Below, piece after piece: positions 1 to 6,896 of a stretch of 64,000 bases of DNA. Under the pieces are notes generated by a model. The model was not told where the DNA came from, made no database searches, and was given only the letters and a program-made list of their open reading frames with translations. The stretch comes from Guptibacillus hwajinpoensis (GTDB lineage: Bacteria; Bacillota; Bacilli; Bacillales; Guptibacillaceae), in contig NZ_JAIVKU010000006.1 of the NCBI RefSeq assembly GCF_020524165.1, positions 169,385 to 233,384 of the forward strand, written 5' to 3'. A program made the translations under genes and the position numbers. How positions within the stretch are numbered: the first letter of the stretch is position 1; each line of letters starts with the position of its first letter.

Positions 1-49
1 TGCCTTTCAGTAAATGTTGACCGTTTTCATCATACCACATCATGTACAT
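1..49 (-). CDS. Possible 5' end of a gene running off the left edge
   Basis: Reading leftward from an ATG at 49 gives an open frame of 16 codons (starting MYMMWYDENG) that continues past the window edge. Only a weak purine-rich stretch precedes the start. Its position, divergent from the metal-sensor gene, is compatible with a real gene start, but the fragment is too short to recognise. Confidence 0.25.
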   Translation of the reverse strand, partial: MYMMWYDENGQHLLKG

Positions 50-169
50 GCATCCTATCTTCTGACAGGAAAGCCTTTACTTTTTCTTCTCTTTCTATTG
101 TAAGAAGGATTGGATATGAACTCAAGGGAGGTTCTAGCGTTTCTGTGAAGGAATCGTGACAAGCGAGTA

Positions 170-199
170 TTGACAATAGGCTAAAGACTTTCATACAAT
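170..199 (+). promoter_or_regulatory. Sigma-A promoter of the CzrA-type regulator
   Basis: A perfect TTGACA at 170-175 is followed after 18 bases by TACAAT at 194-199. Predicted transcription starts near 206, just upstream of the inverted-repeat operator. Confidence 0.65.
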
Positions 200-212
200 G
201 ACAGCAGAGTGA

Positions 213-234
213 TATATGAATATTTGTTCATATA
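213..234 (+). promoter_or_regulatory. ArsR/SmtB-type operator
   Basis: TATATGAA and TTCATATA form a perfect 8-bp inverted repeat around a 6-base spacer. AT-rich repeats with this TGAA/TTCA core are typical operators of CzrA/SmtB-type zinc sensors. The site lies just downstream of the predicted start of transcription and upstream of the TTG start codon, so autorepression is likely. Confidence 0.65.
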
Positions 235-253
235 GTGAGCGGAGGAGATTAGT

Positions 254-580
254 TTGGAAAATCAAGGTCAGGATATGACAAATGAAAAGCTGGACTTAGA
301 TGAAGAAACGCTTTTTATCGTTTCACAAACGTTTAAAGCACTTGGAGATCCTACAAGAATTCGAATTTTGAACTTACTGGCTGATCGGGAATGTTCTGTT
401 AGTGAAATAGCGGATGCTCTCCACCTTTCGCAGTCAACTGTGTCTCATCAGCTTCGTTTTCTAAAAAACTTGCGCTTAGTTAAGTTTAGAAGAGCAGGAA
501 CGAGCATTTTTTATTCTCCTGATGACCAACACGTTATGGCGTTGCTTCGTCAAGCGATTCACCATGCCTGTCACGATTAA
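254..580 (+). CDS. ArsR/SmtB family metal-sensing repressor (CzrA-like)
   Basis: This 108-residue winged-helix repressor has the family core (FKALGDPTRIRILNLL near residues 27-42, recognition helix near 56-70). The C-terminal helix carries D91-x-H93 and H104-x2-H107. This is the spacing of the alpha-5 zinc/cobalt site of CzrA and SmtB, so a metal-released DNA-binding repressor is expected. Translation starts at TTG after GGAGGAG. The gene has its own consensus promoter and operator. No efflux pump lies next to it on this strand; the following genes are three tiny membrane proteins with a separate weak promoter, so the regulon is unclear. Its target may lie left of the window. Confidence 0.85.
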   Translation: MENQGQDMTNEKLDLDEETLFIVSQTFKALGDPTRIRILNLLADRECSVSEIADALHLSQSTVSHQLRFLKNLRLVKFRRAGTSIFYSPDDQHVMALLRQAIHHACHD

Positions 581-620
581 ACTTATGTTAGAATAGTACG
601 GAAACGTTCACTAAAGTAAC

Positions 621-648
621 GTGAAATTAAGTGAATCTCCGTTATACT
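621..648 (+). promoter_or_regulatory. Possible promoter of the small membrane protein cluster
   Basis: GTGAAA (621-626) and TATACT (643-648) are separated by 16 bases. The -35 is only a partial match. It would start transcription about 30 bases before the first small gene. Confidence 0.35.
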
Positions 649-685
649 AATGGCGTGAATGATAAAGTGAAAGGAGAATAGCTTC

Positions 686-808
686 TTGTTATCTAAAATA
701 AAGCAGCATAAAACGGAATCTGCTGTTATTTTCCTGGCCTTTGTTCTACCATTTGTTACGATGATTGTAATTGGGGTATTGTCTATCTATTTATCATACA
801 GCGGGTAG
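686..808 (+). CDS. Small membrane protein, 40 residues, unknown
   Basis: A TTG start follows AAGGAG by 9 bases. The 40-residue product has a charged N-terminus (MLSKIKQHKTES) and one strongly hydrophobic segment from about residue 13 to 37. It is the first of three closely spaced tiny open frames, each predicted to span the membrane once. I do not recognise it. Small single-span subunits of respiratory oxidases or transporters look like this, but nothing in the sequence proves such a role. Confidence 0.55.
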   Translation: MLSKIKQHKTESAVIFLAFVLPFVTMIVIGVLSIYLSYSG

Positions 809-831
809 TGCCTAAGAAAGGTGGAGCGGTC

Positions 832-972
832 ATGGATATAGGATCAATTCTAGTTTATATGTCAACAGGACTTTTCTTTGTCGTCTTTGGTTTGTTTGGT
901 TTTTTCTTATACATGTTAAAGCGGAAAGAAAAAACAGTTCAGCAAGAGGAGATCGAGAAAAATGAGAACTAA
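832..972 (+). CDS. Small membrane protein, 46 residues, unknown
   Basis: The ATG at 832 follows GGTGGAG. The 46-residue product has one N-terminal membrane span (about residues 6-29, rich in Phe and Leu) and a charged cytoplasmic-type tail (KRKEK, then several Glu). Its 3' end overlaps the next small frame by 11 bases, and the first small gene ends 23 bases upstream, so the three are probably co-expressed. Not recognised; the topology resembles small oxidase-assembly or regulatory subunits, which is only a loose analogy. Confidence 0.55.
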   Translation: MDIGSILVYMSTGLFFVVFGLFGFFLYMLKRKEKTVQQEEIEKNEN

Positions 973-1057
973 AAATATTCGACTCCTAATCATATTATTG
1001 TCATTAAGCGCAGTCTGGGGAGTCATTTACTGGGTCTGGGCCTTTAGCAATGGATAA
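962..1057 (+). CDS. Small Trp-rich membrane peptide, 31 residues, unknown
   Basis: This frame starts inside the end of the previous one (ATG at 962; GAGGAGATCGAG upstream serves as ribosome binding site). The 31-residue product is MRTKN followed by a single hydrophobic span ending in a tryptophan-rich segment (VWGVIYWVW). The overlapping start and the terminator directly after the stop codon support a real third gene of the cluster. Function unknown. Confidence 0.5.
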   Translation: MRTKNIRLLIILLSLSAVWGVIYWVWAFSNG

Positions 1058-1090
1058 AAAGCCTATTCGATCGAATCGAGAGGCTTTTTT
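1056..1090 (+). terminator. Rho-independent terminator of the small-protein cluster
   Basis: AAAAAGCCT pairs with AGGCTTTTT around an AT-rich inner stem, followed by a T run. It begins at the stop codon of the third small gene. Confidence 0.75.
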
Positions 1091-1119
1091 GTATGTACAA
1101 CGTTTCATGAGGAGGAGCT

Positions 1120-1566
1120 ATGGATTACATTCAGGAGCTAAGAGCGATGGTTGGGACTAGGCCACTTATTTTACCAGGAGTAGCGGTACTGTTATTTGAT
1201 TCATCAAAGTCACATCTCCTTATGCAAAAAAGGACAGATAACCAATTATGGGGATTAACTGGTGGATTTATGGAACCAGGAGAGTCGTTCGAAGAAACAG
1301 CCGTTCGAGAAACGTTTGAAGAATTAGGAATAACCATTCAGAATTTATCTTTTCAGTCGGTTTTTTCTGGAGAGAATCTCTACTATCAATATCCGAATGG
1401 AGATGAAGTGTATAGTGTAATTGTGGTCTATTCTGGCGTGTGTGGTAGTGAAGAATTTAAATTGGACGCGAAGGAAGTATCGGAAGTGAAATATTTCCCC
1501 ATTCATGCATTGCCGGAGAACATTAATCCAAACCATCAAACGGTGTTAAGTCAGCTGGGTTATTAG
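1120..1566 (+). CDS. Nudix hydrolase
   Basis: A 148-residue single-domain Nudix protein. The Nudix box runs from G49 to I71 and fits the consensus exactly: G49, E55, R63-E64, E67-E68, G70, I71. These residues bind the divalent metal and perform hydrolysis of a nucleoside diphosphate linked to another group. The N-terminal region (strands with VAVLLF and LLMQKR) matches housekeeping or nucleotide-pool Nudix enzymes, but the substrate cannot be told from sequence. The ATG follows GAGGAGGAGC. It appears to be a single gene; the next gene has its own promoter only 17 bases after the stop. Confidence 0.85.
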   Translation: MDYIQELRAMVGTRPLILPGVAVLLFDSSKSHLLMQKRTDNQLWGLTGGFMEPGESFEETAVRETFEELGITIQNLSFQSVFSGENLYYQYPNGDEVYSVIVVYSGVCGSEEFKLDAKEVSEVKYFPIHALPENINPNHQTVLSQLGY

Positions 1567-1582
1567 TTTAACTTCTGTTCCG

Positions 1583-1611
1583 TTGACAGCGGGTTAGGAA
1601 TCTTATATGAT
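1583..1611 (+). promoter_or_regulatory. Consensus sigma-A promoter of the second ArsR gene
   Basis: TTGACA (1583-1588), 17-base spacer, TATGAT (1606-1611). Predicted start near 1618, immediately before the operator at 1621. Confidence 0.75.
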
Positions 1612-1620
1612 ATTAAAAGG

Positions 1621-1637
1621 TTAAATGTTTAAACTTT
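1621..1637 (+). promoter_or_regulatory. Putative operator, copy 1
   Basis: A 17-base AT-rich sequence (TTAAATGTTTAAACTTT, with a GTTTAAAC palindrome inside) sits at the predicted start of the arsR-type gene. The same 17 bases recur at 2008-2024, before the dehydrogenase gene. Confidence 0.6.
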
Positions 1638-1657
1638 TAAACAGATAGGAGCTTTCT

Positions 1658-1978
1658 ATGTTGAGTAATGAAAATAACCATCAGGAAGCGCTCCAACTTT
1701 TTCGCAAAAGTACCCCACTCTTTCAGGCGCTTGGTGATCCATACAGACAGGATATTATCCTATTACTTAGTGAACACGACTGTCTAAGTGTAAATGAGAT
1801 TACAGAACAATCCAGTCTGTCACGACCGGCAATCTCACATCATCTAAAAATTTTGCGTGAAGTTGGGCTTGTTTCTGTCGAACAGAAAGGGACGACACGT
1901 TTCTATTCTCTTCAAATAGAAGATGGAGTAGCGGTTTTGAAAATGCTACTAGACAAAGTAGAAGAGACTTGTTTTTAA
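1658..1978 (+). CDS. ArsR family transcriptional regulator (non-CzrA type)
   Basis: A 106-residue winged-helix regulator (FQALGDPYRQDIILLL, then a recognition helix with SRPAISHHLKIL). It lacks the alpha-5 His/Asp metal site of the first ArsR protein; the only cysteines are one before the DNA-binding helices (HDCLSV) and one near the C-terminus, so zinc sensing of the CzrA kind is unlikely. The gene has a perfect sigma-A promoter with a 17-base operator at the start of transcription. Because the identical 17-mer precedes the adjacent dehydrogenase gene, the regulator very likely controls itself and that gene. The inducer is unknown. Confidence 0.85.
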   Translation: MLSNENNHQEALQLFRKSTPLFQALGDPYRQDIILLLSEHDCLSVNEITEQSSLSRPAISHHLKILREVGLVSVEQKGTTRFYSLQIEDGVAVLKMLLDKVEETCF

Positions 1979-2007
1979 GTCTTCTACTTTCTTTATTCCC
2001 ATTATGT

Positions 2008-2024
2008 TTAAATGTTTAAACTTT
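2008..2024 (+). promoter_or_regulatory. Putative operator, copy 2
   Basis: Exact second copy of the 17-base motif at 1621-1637, here 27 bases before the dehydrogenase start codon. The repeat argues for one shared regulator. Confidence 0.6.
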
Positions 2025-2051
2025 AAGAAACAGTGAAAGGATGGAACTTTT

Positions 2052-2819
2052 ATGACTCAAACAGCATTAATTACAGGCGCCTCTGGAGGACTTGGGGCAG
2101 ATCTTGCCACGTTATTTGCGAAAGATGGTAGCAACTTAATACTAGTAGCTCGAAGCAAAGACAAGCTAGAAAAACGCGCACAAGAATTATCGGCATATGG
2201 GGTGCAAGTGGATCATATCGTTTGTGATTTATCGAAAGCTGGAGCTGCTGAAGAATTATTTGAACAGGTGAAGGGAAGGCCAATCGATTACTTGGTAAAC
2301 AACGCTGGTGTTGGTTTATTTGGAAAGTTCACGGAAACGGATTTACAGACAGAATTGGACATGCTTTACTTAAATATTAATTCACTCACGCATTTGACGA
2401 AGTTAGTTGTGAGAGAAATGACAGTACGTGGTAAAGGAAGGATCCTTAATGTAGCATCTACGGCTGCTTTTCAACCAGGTCCTTTGATGGCTGTCTATTA
2501 TGCATCGAAGGCTTATGTCCTATCTTTTTCTGAGGCAATCGAGAATGAGCTGAAAGGAACAGGCGTCACCGTTTCGACTCTATGTCCAGGCCCGACCAGG
2601 ACAGATTTTAGTGCACGTGCTAATCTTGATAATTCAAAATTATTTGATGGGAGTACGATGAATTCTCTTTCTGTTGCAAAAGCAGGATATGAGGGATTTA
2701 AACGAGGCAAGAGTGTCATTATTCCCGGTACACAAAATAAAATTCTAGCTAAATCGATCCGCTTCATGCCAAGAAAATTTGTCACCGCCATCGTGAAACG
2801 GATGCAGAAAGAAAAATAA
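2052..2819 (+). CDS. Short-chain dehydrogenase/reductase
   Basis: A 255-residue classical SDR with a Rossmann fold: cofactor motif TGASGGLG at residues 8-15, NNAG at 83-86, catalytic S136, Y149 and K153. An arginine after the second strand (VARSK) suggests NADP(H). The overall style (YASKAYVLSFSEAIENEL, PGPTRTDF) resembles the DltE/YqjQ type of uncharacterised SDRs acting on ketones or aldehydes; the substrate is unknown. AAAGGATGG precedes the ATG. The upstream 17-base motif, shared with the ArsR gene before it, makes this the regulator's probable target. Confidence 0.85.
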   Translation: MTQTALITGASGGLGADLATLFAKDGSNLILVARSKDKLEKRAQELSAYGVQVDHIVCDLSKAGAAEELFEQVKGRPIDYLVNNAGVGLFGKFTETDLQTELDMLYLNINSLTHLTKLVVREMTVRGKGRILNVASTAAFQPGPLMAVYYASKAYVLSFSEAIENELKGTGVTVSTLCPGPTRTDFSARANLDNSKLFDGSTMNSLSVAKAGYEGFKRGKSVIIPGTQNKILAKSIRFMPRKFVTAIVKRMQKEK

Positions 2820-2844
2820 ATGCTGTTTCCTACTCATACAAATC

Positions 2845-2877
2845 TAAAAAACTGAATCTTTTTGATTCAGTTTTTTG
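2845..2877 (+). terminator. Rho-independent terminator after the SDR gene
   Basis: AAAAAACTGAATC pairs with GATTCAGTTTTTT. Confidence 0.85.
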
Positions 2878-2981
2878 TTCATGAAATGATCGAATCCATT
2901 ATCATCAACTTATGGTAACTTTCCTTATTTTGAGATAAGGTAAGAGAGAACATTATTTTATCTTTCATGGAGGTTAATCTT

Positions 2982-3557
2982 ATGAAGACACGCTTCTTAT
3001 TTATTACAGGATTAATGGCGCTACTTGTTATCCTTGCTGCTTGTGGTAAGGATGTGCCCGACGACCTTGATTGGGAAGTAAAAGACTTTACATATACGGA
3101 CCAAACGAATAGCGAGTTTGGTTTAAGTGATTTGGATGGAAAAGTGTGGATCGCTGATTTAATCTTTACGAACTGTGAAACGGTTTGTCCACCAATGACA
3201 GCTAATATGTCCCAGCTTCAGAATAAGCTGTCTGAAGCTGGGGTAGATGTAGAACTTGTTTCCTTTTCAGTCGATCCAGAACGAGATACCCCTGAAGAAT
3301 TAGTGAAGTTTTCAGAGAAATTCGATGCCGATTTATCGAATTGGCACTTCTTAACAGGTTATGATAATGCGGAAATTAAAAGCTTCGCAGAAAGTAGTTT
3401 TAAAACAGCCGTCGATGCTGACCCAAACTCCGATCAATTCATACACGGTACCGCTTTTTATCTAGTCAACAAAGAGGGGATAGTCGTGAAGAAGTATTCT
3501 GGTGTATCTAATGTTCCTTATGAAGAAATTGTGGATGACGTTACAGCCTTGCAATAA
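2982..3557 (+). CDS. SCO1/SenC family lipoprotein (copper chaperone or thiol protein)
   Basis: A 191-residue lipoprotein: signal peptide with lipobox LAAC (Cys21), then a thioredoxin-like fold. It carries the SCO motif TNCETVCP (Cys65, Cys69) and a downstream HGTAFYLV histidine, the three copper ligands of SCO proteins. These proteins deliver copper to the CuA centre of cytochrome c oxidase at the outer face of the membrane. An in-frame ATG exists at 2967, but it lies inside the AUGGAGGU ribosome binding site, so I start at 2982. No oxidase genes are adjacent. It is a single gene closed by a terminator. Confidence 0.9.
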   Translation: MKTRFLFITGLMALLVILAACGKDVPDDLDWEVKDFTYTDQTNSEFGLSDLDGKVWIADLIFTNCETVCPPMTANMSQLQNKLSEAGVDVELVSFSVDPERDTPEELVKFSEKFDADLSNWHFLTGYDNAEIKSFAESSFKTAVDADPNSDQFIHGTAFYLVNKEGIVVKKYSGVSNVPYEEIVDDVTALQ

Positions 3558-3563
3558 GAGGAA

Positions 3564-3594
3564 ACCAGCTCTCTAAACAGAGGGCTGGCTTTTT
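3564..3594 (+). terminator. Rho-independent terminator after the SCO1-type gene
   Basis: CCAGCTCTC and GAGGGCTGG form the stem, with one G-U pair, followed by CTTTTT. Confidence 0.75.
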
Positions 3595-3626
3595 ACTGAA
3601 CAATGGATGTCAGAAACTCTGTAAAA

Positions 3627-3655
3627 TTGACAAAAAAGAACATGATTTCTATAAT
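3627..3655 (+). promoter_or_regulatory. Perfect sigma-A promoter of the isocitrate-dehydrogenase-like gene
   Basis: TTGACA (3627-3632), 17-base spacer, TATAAT (3650-3655): both hexamers and spacing are consensus. It predicts a start near 3662 and a leader of about 160 bases. Confidence 0.85.
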
Positions 3656-3661
3656 AACCTT

Positions 3662-3675
3662 GGAAAGCGATAACA
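3662..3675 (+). promoter_or_regulatory. cre box (CcpA operator) at +1
   Basis: GGAAAGCGATAACA matches the 14-base cre consensus TGWAANCGNTNWCA at 13 positions, missing only the first T. Its position at the predicted transcription start implies repression during growth on preferred sugars. Confidence 0.7.
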
Positions 3676-3824
3676 AAATGATGGTTGTTTCCATCACTCA
3701 AACAAAGGTTTAGAGAAGTTTGAAGAATGGAAAATTCACGATATCAGGAAGATTCGGTATTGTCTCTCTAGAGCTTGCCGGCTTTTTCAGTGTGTGTTGA
3801 AAGACCAGAGAAGGAGAGAAGATC

Positions 3825-5267
3825 ATGGCAGAAAAGCGTCCAATTACCGTGGCAACTGGAGATGGAATCGGTCCAGAAATCATGGAAGCAACACTAAATA
3901 TCTTAGAACAAGCTGGGGCTGAAATTGAGCCTGAATTTATTGATGTTGGCGAAAAAGTTTACCTTACAGGCAATTCAACAGGTATTCCTCAGGAAGCTTG
4001 GGATTCATTACGTCGAACCAAAGTTCTTTTAAAAGCGCCGATTACAACGCCACAAGGCGGTGGTTATAAGAGTCTTAACGTAACGATTCGTACAGCTATG
4101 GGTCTATATGCAAACGTTCGCCCGTGTGTTTCTTATCATCCAGTTGTAGAAAATAAGCATCCAGATATGGATCTTGTGATTGTTCGTGAAAATGAAGAGG
4201 ATCTTTATTCAGGAATCGAGCATCAGCAAACGCCGGACGTTGTACAAAGTTTGAAGCTTATTTCACGACCGGGGTCTGAGCGAATTATTCGTCATGCCTT
4301 TGAATATGCACGCAAAAACAATCGTAAGAAAGTAACGTGCCTTGTGAAAGATAACATCATGAAGTTAAGTGATGGTCTTTTCCATCAGGTATTTAAAGAA
4401 ATTTCAGCGGAATATCCTGATATTGAAGCGAATAGTTACATTGTTGATATCGGTATGGCTCGTCTTGCTGATTCCCCAGAAGAATTTGATGTAATCGTAA
4501 CATTGAACTTATATGGTGATATTGCCTCTGATATTGCAGCTCAAATTGCAGGTAGCGTTGGTTTAGCCGGTTCTGCAAATATTGGTGATCAAATCGCGAT
4601 GTTTGAAGCGATTCACGGAAGTGCTCCTGATATTGCTGGTAAAGGGATTGCAAATCCATCTGGTCTTCTTCACGGTGCGATAATGATGCTTGTTCATATT
4701 GGACAGCCTGAAGCAGCAGAGAAAATTCATAACGCCTGGTTGAAAACGATTGAAGATGGTGTTTTAACAGGCGATATCGCAAAAGGAAAAGACGCTGTAG
4801 GAACGAAAGAATTCGCAAATGCTGTAGTCGATCGTCTTGGTCAATCTCCTTCTGTTCTGGCTCCGGTTGTTTATAGTAAGGAAGTGGAAGAGAAGCAAGA
4901 AGAAACGACTCGTCCGAACTATGTTCCTGAGCGTGAACTCGACGGAACAGACGTATTTTTATTTAACAACACGCTTACGATTGATGAGATTGCAGAGAAA
5001 CTCACTCGTGCAGCGGAAGCAAGTCATCATGAATTCGTGATGATGACAAATCGTGGGGTTAAAGTATATCCAAACGGATTCTCTGAAACGTTCTTATCCG
5101 ATCACTGGCGCTGTAGATTCCAGCCTAGTGAAGGTAAAACAGAAACACAGGGAATGATTCGTGAGCTACTAACTCAAATTGAGTCGGAAGAATTAGATTG
5201 GATTAAGATAGAGAATTTATATCGATTTGATGGGAAAATTGCATACTCATTAGCTCAAGGACAATAA
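3825..5267 (+). CDS. Isocitrate dehydrogenase family enzyme with C-terminal extension
   Basis: A 480-residue beta-decarboxylating dehydrogenase. Visible family features are the N-terminal ATGDGIGPE loop, the substrate loop SLNVTIRTAMGLYANVRPC, the RENEEDLYSGIEH segment, catalytic K in VKDNIMK, metal-binding Asp residues in NLYGDIASD, and the cofactor region HGSAPDIAGKGIANP. The fold should end near residue 335; roughly 140 further residues follow, as in the Thermus/Rickettsia type of isocitrate dehydrogenase, unlike the 423-residue Bacillus citric-cycle enzyme. The likely reaction is NAD(P)-dependent oxidation of isocitrate to 2-oxoglutarate; homoisocitrate or 3-isopropylmalate activity cannot be excluded. 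It stands alone, not in a citZ-icd-mdh operon. The promoter is consensus, with a cre box at +1. Confidence 0.85.
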   Translation: MAEKRPITVATGDGIGPEIMEATLNILEQAGAEIEPEFIDVGEKVYLTGNSTGIPQEAWDSLRRTKVLLKAPITTPQGGGYKSLNVTIRTAMGLYANVRPCVSYHPVVENKHPDMDLVIVRENEEDLYSGIEHQQTPDVVQSLKLISRPGSERIIRHAFEYARKNNRKKVTCLVKDNIMKLSDGLFHQVFKEISAEYPDIEANSYIVDIGMARLADSPEEFDVIVTLNLYGDIASDIAAQIAGSVGLAGSANIGDQIAMFEAIHGSAPDIAGKGIANPSGLLHGAIMMLVHIGQPEAAEKIHNAWLKTIEDGVLTGDIAKGKDAVGTKEFANAVVDRLGQSPSVLAPVVYSKEVEEKQEETTRPNYVPERELDGTDVFLFNNTLTIDEIAEKLTRAAEASHHEFVMMTNRGVKVYPNGFSETFLSDHWRCRFQPSEGKTETQGMIRELLTQIESEELDWIKIENLYRFDGKIAYSLAQGQ

Positions 5268-5274
5268 ACATTAG

Positions 5275-5303
5275 AAGCGTGCCGAAATGGCGCGCTTTTT
5301 TTA
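5275..5303 (+). terminator. Rho-independent terminator
   Basis: AAGCGTGCC pairs with GGCGCGCTT (one G-U pair) and is followed by a T run. Confidence 0.85.
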
Positions 5304-5371
5304 TTGCACACTTTTTCGAGTTGGATAAATTAAACTGAATTGCTAAAACTACTAGGAGAACTTGTGAATGC

Positions 5372-6874
5372 GTGGTGAAAAATATGCTTCGATGGTTAAA
5401 AAAAAGTCGCTCTCCTGATAAGTTGAAAAACCTTCCTGAACTTATTCGAAACCTCAAGGATTCAGGAGATTTTCTCCATCATGAAAGCAAGCAAAAGGAT
5501 AGCTCTTTTTTTATTTACTACTTCAAAACGCTCGTTCACGAAACCGAGCTAAATGATCATATTCTTCCATACCTAGTAGAAAAACCGTTAAAGACGTTGC
5601 AGGATATACCAGAAAGAGTACCAATACCAGGTGTCATCATTTCGGACGATCTCAAAGAGATTTGTGAGAAGGTCATGCGCGGGTATGTCATTATTCGTTT
5701 AAATGCTAATGCAAAAGATTGTGCCCTGATTCCATCACAAGTAAAAAAAGCAAGAGCCGTAACACAGCCAGAGGTAGAATTTACTGTGGTCGGATCTAAA
5801 GAAGCATTCGTAGAATCGCTAGATACCAATATGCACTTAGTTAGAAAACGCCTTCCGGTTCATGAGCTAAAAGCCTATGAGTTAACGGTTGGTAAACTGA
5901 CCAACACAAAGGTAGTCGTTCTCTATCTTGATGGGATTGCAAATGAAGAGAACGTTAACACTGTGAAACAAAGACTTGAAGATATTAAGGTTGATCAGAT
6001 TGTGGATAGTTCTGTGTTAATGCAGTTGATTACAGATAATCGAAACTCTCCATTTCCACAATTGATTGATACAGAAAGGCCTGATCGGGTGACATCAGTT
6101 TTATGTGAAGGCAAGGTTGTTGTGTTATCAGATGGATCCCCACAGGCATTAATAGGACCAACCACTCTTGTGGAATTTTTCTCAGCCTTTGAAGATTATT
6201 TTGTTAACTGGATTGTTGCATCAAGCGCACGATTGATTCGTATTTTTGCTATTTTGTTTTCCATTCTTGTCACACCTGTTTATGTCGCTACGCTAACATA
6301 TCATTATGAATTAATTCCCAAAGATTTACTCGGTACACTTGTCAGTTCAAGACAACGTATTCCACTACCGCCAATACTTGAAGCTATTTTCTTAGAATTA
6401 TCAATTGAGTTGTTGAGAGAAGCAGGAGCAAGACTACCTACAAAAGTAGGTCAAACGATTGGTATTGTTGGCGGTATTGTCATCGGAACAGCATCGGTTG
6501 AAGCTGGATTAACAAGTAACGTATTGTTAATTATCGTCGCACTTTCGGCGCTCGCGTCCTTTACCACTCCAGTTTATCGCATGAGCAATACGATTCGATT
6601 AACGCGATTTCCTTTCCTTTTATTTGCTCACCTCTGGGGACTCCTTGGAGTAACTGTTTGCTTTAGTTTCTTAATTGCGCATCTTCTTAAGCTTAAATCG
6701 TTGGGAAGACCTTTCCTTGAGCCTCTTTATCCGTTACGTGTACAGGATTTAAAAGATGCGATTATCAGATTTCCATTGAAATTTCAGAATAAGCGTCCCA
6801 TTCATTTACAGTCAGAGGACACTGTACGGTTTACTCCAGTAACTGAGAAGGAGAAAAATGATTTTCATGAATAA
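5372..6874 (+). CDS. Spore germination receptor subunit A (GerAA type)
   Basis: A 500-residue GerA-family protein, usual length for the family. It has a large hydrophilic N-terminal domain (to about residue 280; signature GVIISDDL, then LYLDGIANEENV) and a C-terminal part with about five membrane spans (from IRIFAILFSILVTPVYVA onward), including the conserved PLPPILEAIFLELSIELLREAGARLP block. It acts in the inner spore membrane as part of a germinant receptor that senses nutrients and triggers ion release. The start is uncertain: GTG at 5372 lies 14 bases after AGGAG, and GTG 5375 or ATG 5384 are alternatives. It is the first gene of a three-gene receptor operon. Confidence 0.92.
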   Translation: MVKNMLRWLKKSRSPDKLKNLPELIRNLKDSGDFLHHESKQKDSSFFIYYFKTLVHETELNDHILPYLVEKPLKTLQDIPERVPIPGVIISDDLKEICEKVMRGYVIIRLNANAKDCALIPSQVKKARAVTQPEVEFTVVGSKEAFVESLDTNMHLVRKRLPVHELKAYELTVGKLTNTKVVVLYLDGIANEENVNTVKQRLEDIKVDQIVDSSVLMQLITDNRNSPFPQLIDTERPDRVTSVLCEGKVVVLSDGSPQALIGPTTLVEFFSAFEDYFVNWIVASSARLIRIFAILFSILVTPVYVATLTYHYELIPKDLLGTLVSSRQRIPLPPILEAIFLELSIELLREAGARLPTKVGQTIGIVGGIVIGTASVEAGLTSNVLLIIVALSALASFTTPVYRMSNTIRLTRFPFLLFAHLWGLLGVTVCFSFLIAHLLKLKSLGRPFLEPLYPLRVQDLKDAIIRFPLKFQNKRPIHLQSEDTVRFTPVTEKEKNDFHE

Positions 6875-6896
6875 GTTAGGAAGGAGATGCTTATAG

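Noticed and set aside
4393..4818. 141-codon minus-strand open frame inside the isocitrate-dehydrogenase-like gene
   Set aside because: It is an antisense shadow: composition is Gln/Arg/Leu-rich with no ribosome binding site or family motif, and the plus-strand gene is complete and conserved.
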